Shown in pieces: positions 25,976 through 38,600 of a stretch of DNA of 64,000 nt; within the stretch, counting starts at the first letter, position 1, and each line of letters begins with the position of its first letter. Made by a program: the position numbers and the translations under genes. The notes below the pieces were generated by a model, which saw only the letters and a program-made list of their open reading frames with translations, searched no databases and was not told the origin of the DNA. The stretch comes from Tunturibacter empetritectus (lineage in GTDB: Bacteria; Acidobacteriota; Terriglobia; Terriglobales; Acidobacteriaceae), in assembly GCF_040358985.1 (NCBI RefSeq), contig NZ_CP132932.1, forward strand, positions 1,054,001 through 1,118,000, in the 5' to 3' direction.

Positions 25976-26953
25976 ATGACACTGGATGCGAAGATAAGGG
26001 CGATTTTGGATGCGGGGAAGGCGCTGGGTCGGCCGCCTGTGGAGCAGCAGACGCCGGAGGAGGCTCGGGCGGAGAGAGCCGAGATGATGGCGCGGTTTGT
26101 GCCGATGCCGGAGTATGCCGATGTGAGGGTTGCGGATCGGGCGATCGCTGCTCTTGGAATCGATGCTCGGACGATTGCTGCGGCAGCGGGGCGAGAGATT
26201 GGCGTGCGGGTTTTTACGCCGGCGAGGGTTGGCCTGTTGCCGGTGGTGGTGTTCTTCCATGGAGGAGGTTGGGTGGCGGGGACGCTTGAGACGCATGATC
26301 CCTACTGCCGGGCGCTGGCGAAAGAGGCTGGAGTGGTGGTGGTCGCGGTGGACTTCAGACTGGCTCCTGAGCATAAGTTTCCGGCGGGGCTGGAGGATTG
26401 CGTGGCGGTTACGGAGTGGGTGTTGGAGCATGCCGGGGAGTTGGGTGGAGATGGCTCGCGGGTGATGGTGGGGGGCGATAGCGCCGGGGGAACGCTGGCT
26501 ACAGTGGTGGCTCTGCTGCTCCGGGATAAGGGTGTGGGTGGGCTGGCGGGGCAGATTCTGCTCTACCCGGCTGCGGCATACTATGATCCGCCGACGGCTT
26601 CTTATCTGGAGAATGCTGAGGGGTATGGGCTGACGCGGAGGGGGATGATCTGGTTCTGGGATCACTATTTGAAGGACAGGAGTGAGGCGGCGGACTTTCG
26701 GGTGGCGCCGCTGCTGGCAGGTTCGCTGGCGGGGCTGCCGAGGGCGTTCGTGGTGACGGCGGAGTATGACGTGCTACGGGATGAGGGGCAGGCTTACGCT
26801 CGGCGGATGGAGGCGGATGGGGTGGAGGTGACCCATTTGTTTGCGGAGGGGATGAACCACGGGTTTGCGGCTTCGGCGAATGAATTTCCGTTGTTGCCGC
26901 AGGCGAAGGAGATGCTGCGGAGGGTGGCGGAGTGGGTGAAGGCTGGGGGGTAG
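25976..26953 (+). CDS. HSL-family (type IV) alpha/beta hydrolase
   Basis: Cytoplasmic esterase/lipase-type protein of 325 residues. The oxyanion-hole motif HGGGW is seen in VVFFHGGGWVAGT near residue 94. The nucleophile elbow GGDSAGG lies near 165, the acid segment TAEYDVLRDEG near 262 and the catalytic His in GMNHGFAA near 295. These are diagnostic of the hormone-sensitive-lipase branch. No signal peptide is present. Natural substrates are probably short-chain esters. Its stop is 1 base from the convergent Fe-S protein stop. Confidence 0.92.
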   Translation: MTLDAKIRAILDAGKALGRPPVEQQTPEEARAERAEMMARFVPMPEYADVRVADRAIAALGIDARTIAAAAGREIGVRVFTPARVGLLPVVVFFHGGGWVAGTLETHDPYCRALAKEAGVVVVAVDFRLAPEHKFPAGLEDCVAVTEWVLEHAGELGGDGSRVMVGGDSAGGTLATVVALLLRDKGVGGLAGQILLYPAAAYYDPPTASYLENAEGYGLTRRGMIWFWDHYLKDRSEAADFRVAPLLAGSLAGLPRAFVVTAEYDVLRDEGQAYARRMEADGVEVTHLFAEGMNHGFAASANEFPLLPQAKEMLRRVAEWVKAGG

Positions 26954-26954
26954 G

Positions 26955-29663
<2,709 letters not shown>

Positions 29664-29922
29664 TGGGCTTGAGCCGCTAGTCTAGTGCTTGTTATGACGA
29701 ACTGTGCGTCGTTTTCTATGAACCGTTGGATCTTGCCATGCATTGATACGAATCGCGGGATGAGAAAGACATACCCCAGGGGCTAAAGCCCCGCGTTAAA
29801 GGCAGATTGAGAGACCCAAGGCTAAAGCCTTGGGGTACCTAGATGCAAAAACGTCGATTTCTGAGATAACTCCTCGCGTTTGATGGATCGCCATCTCGCG
29901 CGCTGATGGTCTCTTGAACAAG
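29664..29922. other. Intergenic interval between the Fe-S protein and etfA
   Basis: Contains an inverted repeat pair at 29771-29839: TACCCCAGGGGCTAAAGCCCC and, opposed, GGCTAAAGCCTTGGGGTA. Each half is itself a small hairpin (GGGGCTAAAGCCCC and AAGGCTAAAGCCTT). It may attenuate transcription between etfA and the downstream gene, or be a dispersed element. Confidence 0.6.
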
Positions 29923-30873
29923 TTATTTTTTTAGCTCGGCGAGGATGGCTGGGACTAACTGGGTTACGTCGCCGATGATGCCGTAGTCGGCGATTTTGAA
30001 GATGGGGGCCTCGGCGTCGCGGTTGATGGCGACGATGGTTTTGCTTTTGTTCATGCCGGAGAGGTGTTGGACCGCGCCGGAGATGCCGATGGCAATGTAG
30101 GTCTTGGGCTGCACGGTCTTGCCGGTCTGGCCGACTTGCTCGGAGTAGGGGCGCCAGCCTGCGTCGACGATGGCGCGGGTGGCTCCTACTGCGGCGCCGA
30201 GCTGGTCGGCGAGGGCTTCGACGTACTGGGTGAAGCCTTCGGCACTGCCTACGCCGCGGCCTCCGGAGATGACGATCTCGGCTTCGGCGAGCGAGATGCG
30301 GGAGCTTCGTTCGGCGGTCTTGCCGGTGATCTTGAGGCGCGGCGTGGGGAGGTTGAGGTCTACGTCGAACTGCTCTGCAGCTTCGGCCTTCGGCGCTGCG
30401 GGATTGAAGACGCCGGGTTTGATGGTGACTACGGCGATGGGCGCGGTGGTTTCGATGGTCTCGGTGACGCGCGCGAGGAAGGTGTAGCGCTGGGCTTGAA
30501 GAGTTTCGCCGGTAGCTTTGAGTGTAATGACGTCTTCGAGCAGGGGCGCGTCGAGTTTGATGGCTACGCGTGGGCTGTACTCGCGACCGCTGCGGCTACC
30601 ACCGATGAGAATGAGGGAGGCTTCGCCTTCGGTGGCGATCTGTGCGACCGCCGTGGACCAGAGTTCGGGGTCGTACTGGGCGAGAGCAGGGAGATCGGCG
30701 ACGAGAACCTGGTCGACGGCTTTGGCTGCTTCAGCGGCGATGGCTGCTATGTTGCTGCCGAGAACCAGGGCGGTGACGGGGGCTTCGCGGCCTGACTCGC
30801 GTGCGGCGGTGATCATCTCCCAGGTGCTCTTGCTTACTTTGCCGTTGGCATACTCCACGACGACGAGAATCAT
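29923..30873 (-). CDS. etfA: Electron transfer flavoprotein alpha subunit
   Basis: FAD-binding subunit of ETF, 316 residues. The C-terminal FAD domain shows [11 protein letters not shown], then [35 protein letters not shown] and [20 protein letters not shown], all family hallmarks. The N-terminal domain starts [25 protein letters not shown]. Its ATG overlaps the etfB stop (ATGA), so expression is coupled. ETF takes electrons from acyl-CoA dehydrogenases; the downstream membrane Fe-S protein is the likely acceptor. Confidence 0.96.
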   Translation of the reverse strand: MILVVVEYANGKVSKSTWEMITAARESGREAPVTALVLGSNIAAIAAEAAKAVDQVLVADLPALAQYDPELWSTAVAQIATEGEASLILIGGSRSGREYSPRVAIKLDAPLLEDVITLKATGETLQAQRYTFLARVTETIETTAPIAVVTIKPGVFNPAAPKAEAAEQFDVDLNLPTPRLKITGKTAERSSRISLAEAEIVISGGRGVGSAEGFTQYVEALADQLGAAVGATRAIVDAGWRPYSEQVGQTGKTVQPKTYIAIGISGAVQHLSGMNKSKTIVAINRDAEAPIFKIADYGIIGDVTQLVPAILAELKK

Positions 30874-31628
30874 GCAATCACCCTGGCTTCGTTGCGGAGA
30901 AGATCTACAAGTTGCACGGCGGCGGCTGGGGCGTCTTTGCCATCGAGGATTTTGTTGAGGCGATTTTTTACCTGGATCTCGGCGCTGACGAACTTGAGCT
31001 TGGGCGCTGCATCGAATTGGTCGAAAGCCTCTTTGCGCAGCTCTTTTTTCTTCGACTTCATGATGTTGGGGAGCGTGGGATAGCGCGGCTCGTTGAGTCC
31101 CTGCTGGGTGGTGACGACGGCGGGGAGCTCGAGCGTAAAGGATTCGCTACCTTCGTCGGCGTCGTGCTTGCCGGTAAGGGTGGTGCCTGCAAGTTCGAGG
31201 GCGCTGGTCCAGGTGACCTGCGGCCAGTTGAGGCGCTCGGCGGTGGCGGCGGCGAGAGCGTGCGAGTCCCAGTCGGCCTGCTGACCGCCCGAGAGGATAA
31301 GCGTTGCTTCTTCCTGCGTGGCGAGCTGGGCGAGGACTTTGCTGAGCGCGATGGCGTCGAGGCGGGTGTCGGTTTCGACGTGGATGGCGCGGTCGGCACC
31401 CATGGCGAGGGCGGTGCGGAGGGCGTCCTGCACGCGGGCGGGACCTACGGCGACGGCGACGATCTCGGCTTCGATACCGCTCTCGCGGAGGCGCAGCGCC
31501 TCTTCGACGCCGTACTCGTCCATGGTGTCCATGACGAGCTTGCTGTTTTCGAGCGCGACGGCGTTGTTCGCGATGTGTACGCTCTCTTCGGCGTCGAGGA
31601 CCTGCCGAATGTAGGTCAGTATGCGCAT
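30870..31628 (-). CDS. etfB: Electron transfer flavoprotein beta subunit
   Basis: AMP-binding ETF subunit of 252 residues. Motifs include [58 protein letters not shown], and [30 protein letters not shown], the ETF-beta signature region. First gene of the minus-strand etfB-etfA-FeS unit. No acyl-CoA dehydrogenase is adjacent, so the electron donor is encoded elsewhere. Confidence 0.96.
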   Translation of the reverse strand: MRILTYIRQVLDAEESVHIANNAVALENSKLVMDTMDEYGVEEALRLRESGIEAEIVAVAVGPARVQDALRTALAMGADRAIHVETDTRLDAIALSKVLAQLATQEEATLILSGGQQADWDSHALAAATAERLNWPQVTWTSALELAGTTLTGKHDADEGSESFTLELPAVVTTQQGLNEPRYPTLPNIMKSKKKELRKEAFDQFDAAPKLKFVSAEIQVKNRLNKILDGKDAPAAAVQLVDLLRNEARVIA

Positions 31629-31770
31629 GTCATCTCTACCTTATCCTGTGTGTCGTTGTTTGACTGTTTGGCTTGACTCTTTATGGGATTAGTTCGGGAA
31701 AAGAGCTTTGGTCCAACGCGAGAAGGATACTGAATGGGCGTTCAGTTCGTCAACGCTCCCCAAAAACTCT

Positions 31771-31875
31771 GTCCTGCCGGACGGCCCCACTGCGCGTGGG
31801 GCGGTCACTTCGTGACTCGCATACCTTTTCTGGATGGATCTGACGGCTTTGGTCCTCCCTTCGGTCGGTGGAAGT
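31771..31875. repeat. Dispersed intergenic repeat family, copy C
   Basis: GTCCTGCCGGACGGCCCCAC, TGCGCGTGGGGCGGTCACTT and CGTGACTCGCATACC, then a degenerate end with TCCTCCCTTCGGTCGG. It lies between etfB and the MutS-like gene. Confidence 0.7.
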
Positions 31876-31881
31876 TGCGAA

Positions 31882-33729
31882 TCAAACCTTTAGGCCTATG
31901 AGGCGCATGAGTTCGATACCGTTGCTTTTGGTGACGACTCCCTCGTGCAACTTGAAGTCGAAGCTCATCGTTCCATTTTTGATTTCGTCCTGAAGATGAA
32001 CGTTGTGAAGACGAGAATCGCGTTGTTCGCCGATGTTGGTGAGGGCGAGATCGTGGGTGCTGATGAGGCCGATGGCACCGCTGTCGAGCAGAGCGCGGAC
32101 TACGCCTTCAGCTCCTATGAGACGATCCTTCGAGTTTGTGCCTTGCAGGAGTTCGTCGAGGAGGAAGAGGACGGGGGGATTTTGTTCGGCGAGGTCGCAG
32201 ATCTGGCGGAGTCGGGTGATCTCGGCGTAGAAGCGGGAGCTACCTTCCTGGAGCGAGTCGTTGATGAGGATGCTTGCGCCTATTTGTAGCGGTGTGAGTT
32301 GCAATCTTTGGGCACGGACGGGAGCGCCAGCCATGGCGAGGACGGTGTTGATGCCGACGGCGCGCATAAGGGTGCTCTTGCCGGACATGTTAGAGCCGCT
32401 GATGAGCAGGACGCGGGTTTCGCCGCAGATGCTGACGTTGTTGCGAACGCACTTTGCGGCGGGGATGAGGGGATGACCGAGTTGTTCGGCGATGAAGCAG
32501 GGCGGAGCTGGGATGTGGTCGAGGCCTTCGACAAACTCGGGGAAGGGATCGGCGGGATGCTCGTAGGTGTAGGCGGAGAGGGAGAGGAGAGCTTCGGCTT
32601 CGCCGATTGCTGTGAGCCAGGAACGGACTGCGATTCCGTGGGCGTTGCGCCAGGCCTCGGCTGCATAGGCGACCTGGACGCCGTAGAGGAGTGGCACGTT
32701 GAGGGCGCGCAGGATGGGGTTTTCGAGGGCGTTGATGTACTCCACAATGGTGCGCAGGCGGGCGATGGCTTGAGAGCCGGCGAGGTGATGCGAGGAGAGT
32801 TGCTGCTTGAGGGTCTGCAGACGTTGGGATTCGAAATCTTCGCGTTCGAGACGGGCAAGGAGGGAGGAGAGGAGTTGGAGATCTTTGAGGGCGTGCTCGG
32901 TGGATTGAAGGACTTCGGCGGTTTGTTTGCGAAGAGAGGCGGTGAGGATGCAAGCGAGGATGAGGACTATAAAGAAGGGAGTTTTTTCTCCGCGCTCGGC
33001 CCAGAAGACGGCTGAAGCTATCGATGAGAGGGAGAGGAGGAGAGAGATCCAACGGAGAGCTTGATGCTTGAGCTGATTGGAGGCTTCCGCCCAGTGTGTG
33101 AGGGCTTCGGCGTGGATGCCGACCTTGAGATCTTCGCCGAGGATGGCGATGTCTTCGCGGAGGTCGAGGCGGGTGCGAAGTTCGGTGAGGGCGGCGTGGC
33201 GTTGCTTGAGGTCGGCGACGGGGGATGGAGAGAGGAGCCACGCGGCGAGGGTGTCTTCGCCCATGCGGGAGCGGGCGAGGGATAGGAGTTCGAAGAGACT
33301 GCCGGGGCCGAAGAGGTCGAGGTCGGTGGCGTAGAGGCTGGCGTGGGTGTCGATGCGTTCGCCGGTTTGGCTGGGGACGGTCTGGCTCCAGCGGTCTTCG
33401 GTGCGGGCGAGGCCCTTGCGGTAGAAGTCTACGGCGCGTTCGGCGCAGGCGCGACTGCGGAGCACTCTGGCATGGAGGATGGCCAGGGCGAGGAAGGTTG
33501 CGGGGCCGGCCAGCAGCCACCACGGAGAGAAGACGTCGTTGTGGAGAGAGAGCCAGGCGGCGATGAGGGTTGCGAGGACTACGAGGAGGCGGAGATTTCC
33601 GAAGCGGCGGTGCAGTTTTTCGAAGTGCGCGACCTGCTGCTCGCGGGCTTGCTGGCGCTGCCTGTACTCTTCGGAGGGAGAAAGATCGGACGGAGAGTAA
33701 TCGGGCATTGAAAGATCGGGCGGAGGCAC
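31882..33729 (-). CDS. Membrane-anchored MutS-like ATPase
   Basis: Protein of 615 residues with the MutS core and ATPase domains but no mismatch-recognition domain. Walker A is GSNMSGKSTL near residue 445. Walker B is VLFLLDELLQGTNSKDR near 537, and ISTHDLAL closes the P-loop core. Two hydrophobic pairs (near 48-95 and 225-265) suggest membrane attachment, which is not a property of MutS proper. It belongs to a poorly characterised MutS-related family common in acidobacteria and Bacteroidetes; a repair role is unproven. It starts 42 bases after the GH1 stop and may be co-transcribed with it. An ATG at codon 8 is an alternative start. Confidence 0.85.
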   Translation of the reverse strand: MPPPDLSMPDYSPSDLSPSEEYRQRQQAREQQVAHFEKLHRRFGNLRLLVVLATLIAAWLSLHNDVFSPWWLLAGPATFLALAILHARVLRSRACAERAVDFYRKGLARTEDRWSQTVPSQTGERIDTHASLYATDLDLFGPGSLFELLSLARSRMGEDTLAAWLLSPSPVADLKQRHAALTELRTRLDLREDIAILGEDLKVGIHAEALTHWAEASNQLKHQALRWISLLLSLSSIASAVFWAERGEKTPFFIVLILACILTASLRKQTAEVLQSTEHALKDLQLLSSLLARLEREDFESQRLQTLKQQLSSHHLAGSQAIARLRTIVEYINALENPILRALNVPLLYGVQVAYAAEAWRNAHGIAVRSWLTAIGEAEALLSLSAYTYEHPADPFPEFVEGLDHIPAPPCFIAEQLGHPLIPAAKCVRNNVSICGETRVLLISGSNMSGKSTLMRAVGINTVLAMAGAPVRAQRLQLTPLQIGASILINDSLQEGSSRFYAEITRLRQICDLAEQNPPVLFLLDELLQGTNSKDRLIGAEGVVRALLDSGAIGLISTHDLALTNIGEQRDSRLHNVHLQDEIKNGTMSFDFKLHEGVVTKSNGIELMRLIGLKV

Positions 33730-33771
33730 AGAGGTATTATCGCTTACCCCTGTGCCTCTGTTTTGAGGCGG

Positions 33772-35268
33772 TTATGTAGTGGCTGGGGTGGCTTCGATGG
33801 TGTTGGTGGCGGCGACTCGGGTGTACCACTTTGCTGAGTCCTTCATGAAGCGGCGCTGTGTGGGGAAGTCTACGAAGACCATGCCGAAGCGTTGGGTGTA
33901 GCCCTCGGACCACTCGAAGTTGTCGAGGATGGACCAGGAGTGGTAGGCGCGGACGTCGGCTCCGTCGTGGATGGCACGGGCGAGTTCGCGAAGATGCTCG
34001 CGGTAGTAGTGAATGCGGCGAACGTCGGCGACGCGACCGGTGGCGTCGGGATAGTCGCCGTAGGAGCAGCCGTTTTCTGTGATCTCGATGGGGAGCTTGT
34101 AGTCCTGCGAGACGCGCTGCACGATCTCGTACATGCCGCGCGGGTAGACCTCCCAGCCGATCTCAGTGAGGGGGCCTTCCTTTCCGTTGAAGTGGTCGAA
34201 GCCCATGGCGTCGTAGGAGGGCTTGGTGGGGGCTGGGGTTTTGAGATTGGCGACGATCTGGCGGAAGTAGTAGTTGACGCCGATGTAGTCGAGGGGCGCG
34301 GTCATGCGCTTGTCGTCGCCGCTTTGGAAGCCCATGGTTTCGAGGGGGACGCCGTGGACGAAGGCTTCGGGATAGCGGCCGCGGAGTGCGGTTTCGAGAA
34401 ACCAGACGTTGTTGAAGGCGTCGAAGCGTTTGGCCGCGGCTGCGTCTTCCGGCGAGGAGGTTGCGGGAGTCGTGGAGGACATGCTGAAGGCGCTGCCGAC
34501 TTTTGATTTTGGGGCGATGGCTTTGATGGCGCGGAAGGCGTCTCCCTGCGCGAGGTTCACGGTGTGGGAGGCTTTGAGGAAGAGGTCGAAATCTTGCTTT
34601 CCGGGGGCGTGGACGCCGCTGCCATAGCCGAGGTAGGTGAAGACCCATGGTTCGTTGAAGATGGCCCAGGTGTTGATGCGATCGCCGAGGGCTTTGACGG
34701 CGATCTCGGTGTAGTCGGCGAAACGGGCGGCGGTGTCGCGGTTGGGCCAGCCGCCTTTGTCTTCAAGGGGTTGGGGGAGATCCCAGTGGTAGAGGGTAAC
34801 GAGAGGGCGCATTCCGGCGGCCAGGACGGCGTCGGTGAGGCGCTTATAGTAGTCGATTCCCTTCTGATTCACGGCTCCTTCGCCGGTGGGCTGGATGCGC
34901 GACCATGCGATGGAGTAGCGGTAGCTGCGCATGTTCATTTGCTTCATGAGGGCGATGTCGCCGGGGTAGCGGTGGTAGTCGTCGCAGGCGGTGTCGCCGG
35001 TGTAGGCGCCTTTGACGTTGCCGGGGGAGTGGCTGAAGCGGTCCCAAACGGTCTCGCCTCTACCGTCAACATTCCAGGCACCTTCGACCTGGTAGGCAGC
35101 GGTGGCGGTGCCCCAGAGGAAGTCCTTGGGGAACTTGACCTCGGCAGCGGCTGGGCCCTGGTCGGCCAAGGCGTCGAGGGAGGGGAGGATGGAGGCTGCG
35201 CCGAGGTTGGGGAGCGCGGCGGCTGCGGCCCATGCGGAGGTTTGGGCGAGAAAACTTCGGCGATTCAT
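33772..35268 (-). CDS. Tat-exported GH1 beta-glucosidase
   Basis: Glycoside hydrolase family 1 enzyme of 498 residues that hydrolyses beta-glucosides such as cellobiose. A twin-arginine signal (NRRSFLAQTSAWAAAAALP) precedes FPKDFLWGTATAAYQVEGA. TLYHWDLPQPL, the acid/base Glu in TWAIFNEPWVF (near 204) and the nucleophile Glu in ITENGCSYGD (near 398) are all intact. The C-terminal HSWSILDNFEWSEGYTQRFGMVFVDF is canonical. Most GH1 enzymes are cytoplasmic; Tat export suggests that it folds before transport and acts in the periplasm. The adjacent TonB-dependent receptor could supply oligosaccharides, but the link is positional only. Confidence 0.95.
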   Translation of the reverse strand: MNRRSFLAQTSAWAAAAALPNLGAASILPSLDALADQGPAAAEVKFPKDFLWGTATAAYQVEGAWNVDGRGETVWDRFSHSPGNVKGAYTGDTACDDYHRYPGDIALMKQMNMRSYRYSIAWSRIQPTGEGAVNQKGIDYYKRLTDAVLAAGMRPLVTLYHWDLPQPLEDKGGWPNRDTAARFADYTEIAVKALGDRINTWAIFNEPWVFTYLGYGSGVHAPGKQDFDLFLKASHTVNLAQGDAFRAIKAIAPKSKVGSAFSMSSTTPATSSPEDAAAAKRFDAFNNVWFLETALRGRYPEAFVHGVPLETMGFQSGDDKRMTAPLDYIGVNYYFRQIVANLKTPAPTKPSYDAMGFDHFNGKEGPLTEIGWEVYPRGMYEIVQRVSQDYKLPIEITENGCSYGDYPDATGRVADVRRIHYYREHLRELARAIHDGADVRAYHSWSILDNFEWSEGYTQRFGMVFVDFPTQRRFMKDSAKWYTRVAATNTIEATPATT

Positions 35269-35513
35269 GTCAGGTGGTCTCCGTGCGGATTGTTTTTGAA
35301 CGAAGTTCGCGGAAAAAAATCTGGATGGGTGGAACTCGGATTTAGAAGGGGGCTTTGGGAAAAACGTGGTTTTCGACGGTGGTTTTTGGTGGTGTGGTTG
35401 CGGTGGTCTGTGTGGTGGATGTGGTGTTTTGGATGGTGAGTTTTGTGGTCTGAAAAATGTGACAGGTTTTGAAATTTATTTTTGGGGCGAGTTCTGAGCA
35501 AAGCGAAATCCGG

Positions 35514-35539
35514 GGATCCTTCACTCCGTTCAGGATGAC
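35514..35539. repeat. Short dispersed repeat GGATCCTTC-N8-CAGGATGAC, copy 2
   Basis: GGATCCTTCACTCCGTTCAG, then GATGAC; compare 24177-24202. Confidence 0.5.
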
Positions 35540-35595
35540 GACGTTGAAAGGACAGGATGACGACTTCCGGGGGAGTTGAGGATAGGGCAAAAATT

Positions 35596-35632
35596 GCCCG
35601 TCGGCGAAGAAGGCTTCACTTCGCCGACGGGC
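35596..35632 (-). terminator. Intrinsic terminator of the TonB-dependent receptor gene
   Basis: GCCCGTCGGCGAAG pairs perfectly with CTTCGCCGACGGGC across a 9-base loop, 16 bases past the receptor stop. On the minus strand the stem is followed by AATTTTTG, which supports termination in that direction. Confidence 0.85.
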
Positions 35633-35648
35633 TGGATATTGCTTTGGG

Positions 35649-38600
35649 TTAGAACTGCGCTTTGAGTGCGAACTGATACAGCCGGGGGGTGTAGTTCGGG
35701 TCAACCTGCGAGACAGTGCCGAAGCCGCTGCTGCCGAATTGAGCCGTTGAGCTGCCGTTCCCGATGTAGAAGTTTGGCGTGTTTGAGATGTTGTAGCTCT
35801 CCGCCCGGAACTGAACCTTTACCCGTTCGGTAACAGGAAAGTCCTTGAAGATGGAGAGATCTACGTGACGGAAGTTGGGGCCAAAGAGCGAGTTACGCTG
35901 CGTGGTTCCGACGGTTCCGAGGGGTTGAGGGGCGAAGGCTGCGGTGTTGAAGAAGTTGTGATTGGACTTCGAACCGCGGGCATCGGCGACGATCTGGTTG
36001 GGACGATCCTGACCGCCGTTGTTTTGGGGGGTCGCACGGTTGTTGTATCCGAATTGGACCAGCTTACCAGCGGCGTTGAGTTCGAATGGATTGTCGGCAC
36101 CGCTGCCAGTTTCGGTAATGGTGAAGGGCTTGCCACTCTGCCAGACGGTGATCGTGTTGGCCTGCCATCCGGAGAGAACGGCCTTCTTGATTCCCGTAAA
36201 GCTCTTGCCATATTGCAGTTCGTAGTTGAGCGAGAGAGCGAAGCGGTTTTGTATGTCATTTTCCGCGATGCCGTACTCGATCTGGCGAATTGCAAACGGA
36301 TTGGCGTTGCTCCAACCCTGGTTGCCGCCCTGTTGGGAGAAGCCAGTGATGTCGCTGAGCCCCTTGCCCCAAGTGTAGTTTGCGTCGAATGCCAGACCTT
36401 TGGTAAAGCGACGCTGGAAGGACGCCTGGAGTGCGTTGTAGTTGGAGACACCGCCGCTGTTGATGTAGCTGATGCCGTTGATATTGCCAGCGATGTTTGC
36501 CAAAGGACGCGCTGAACCGCCCGGATTGGTGACGGGGTTGAACGGCAACGGCTGGTTGATGTTATTGATTGATTCCGGCAGATGCTGGCCGATGTTGCCG
36601 ACATAACCGAGGGTGAACACGTTGGCACCGATCTGCTGTTCAACCTGCAGGTTGAACTGCTGAATAAGAGCCGACTTGAACTTCGGAGCTTCGGCCGTTA
36701 GTCCCAGAGCGGGAATGGCTGTGATGTTTGTCACATCCGGTGCGGAAGGAACCGGCAAGCCAGTCGGGACGAGAGCTGTGGGCGCTCCACCTACGGCTGC
36801 GCAGTCCTGATTTTGGCCGGATGGGAGCGTACCACCGTTGGTGTTCTTTTCCAGATTGATCGCGAGACTCGATTGGCAGTTCGGAGCAAAGTTGGAGACG
36901 AACGGTGCGTTCTTCAGGTCGGCATTAGAGGTGTAGTTACCGGGGAAGAAGCTGAGTCCATAGCCGCCACGAAGAACAATCGTGGGAGTCAAGGACGCTG
37001 AGAAACCAACACGAGGAGCCACATTCGAGTAGTCGGTTGGGATATTTACCTGCGAGTCGACGCCATTGACACCAGCTATTTTGAGTGCAGAGGTTACGTT
37101 CGCCGGGGTGGACGTGAGCGCCTGCAGGAAGTCAAAGTTTGCGATTCTGTTGTGCGCTTCGGTGAAGGGGGTGAAGACATCGTAACGCAGGCCGTAGATG
37201 AGAGTTAACTTCGGGTTGACCCTCCAGCTATCCTGCACGAAGCCGTTGGGCTCATAGCTGCGGTAGTCGGGCGGGGTGAGGTCGAACTGCCGACCGTTGT
37301 TCTGGAAGGCGCCAAGCAGGGTAGACGCAAGTTGATTGTCCTGTTGGGTATTCAGATTGGCGTTGCTGTCGCTGACAAGACCGAAGCCGTAGTTTCCGAC
37401 GGCAGAGGCGCTTTGCACGTTACGAGCCTGGCGGCGAAGGAAGCTGGCGCCCGCCTTGATGTTGTGGTTGCCCTTGGTCCAGCTGATGGTGGCGCTGTAC
37501 TGAAAGGTGTTGTCGATGTCCTGGAGGGGAACATACGCGCCGTCACCGAGTTCGGAGAGACCACCAATTGCAAACGGCGTCAGTGAATCGGCAAAGGGGC
37601 TGAAGGACGTCATAATCGGGTCAAAGCCTACTGCCTGATCAGCACCCTTACCGTAGTTGAGCGGAAGCGATAGGTTATTGATGCGTGTGAATGCGGCCCG
37701 GAGGTCGAGCAGGAGAGCTGGGCTGAAGATGTGGGTGTATCCCAGAGCATATTGCTGAGCTACGTCCGTCGCAGGACCGTCGAAGTCGTAACGACCGCCG
37801 CTGAGTTCGATGCCGTTTGGAGCGGTTCCGAGACCCGGAGGCGTGAAGGTGGTGACTGTGTTGTAAGCGAAGCGGGCAAAGACAATGTTCTTATCATTGA
37901 ACCTGTGGTCTATACGGGCATCGTACGTATTGCTGGTCTGTGTCTTGTTCGGGCTGATGATGTAGTTATTGGTCAACTGGCCCGATGTGCCGGCGTTCGG
38001 CGCGGGGAACAATTTGAGGTAATTGAGCGCGATCTGATTGATTTGAACTGGACCAACCTGGCCTGGAAGTGTTCCGGCGGCGGCCTGGGATGTGCTGTTG
38101 CCGGTGGAGAAGAGCGCTTGAGGCGAACCCCCGTTCAAGCTGTTGATGTTGTTGTACTCACTAAGGGTTGGAACGTTCTTGGAGTAAGTGACGCCGGAGA
38201 CCTGACGCAGTCCCTCGTAGTCGAAGTAGAAGAAGGTTCGATCGCGGAAGATGGGTCCGCCGATGCTGCCGCCGAACTGGTTCTGACGGAGCTCAGGCTT
38301 GTTGCCGGTGGTCTGGAGGACGTTGCGACCATCGAAGATGTCGTTGCGGAAGAACTCGTAGACCGAGCCATGGAATGCGTTCGTTCCAGAGCGGGTGACG
38401 ATGTTGATGACGCCGCCAGCGGTACGGCCAGCCTCTGGGGCATAGCTGTTGGTCTGGACTGTGATCTCCTGAATGCCTTCGACGTTCGGCTTGACACCGA
38501 TGGAGCCAATGATGCGCTCGTTGTCGTCGATACCGTCGACTACCCAGTTGTTGAGGGTGTCGTCCTGTCCGTTGACGGAGATACCGGCTGCGTTGGTACG

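Larger units (their letters stand above)
35269..35648. other. Intergenic interval between GH1 and the TonB-dependent receptor
   Basis: Holds a TG-rich tract (35380-35450), the short dispersed repeat at 35514-35539 and the receptor terminator at 35596-35632. No credible gene. Confidence 0.6.

Noticed and set aside
30064-30795. Long plus-strand frames opposite etfA, and similar ones opposite etfB, the Fe-S gene, GH1 and the acylase gene
   Set aside because: Gly/Val/Glu-rich shadow frames that arise from codon bias in the real minus-strand genes; no ribosome sites.
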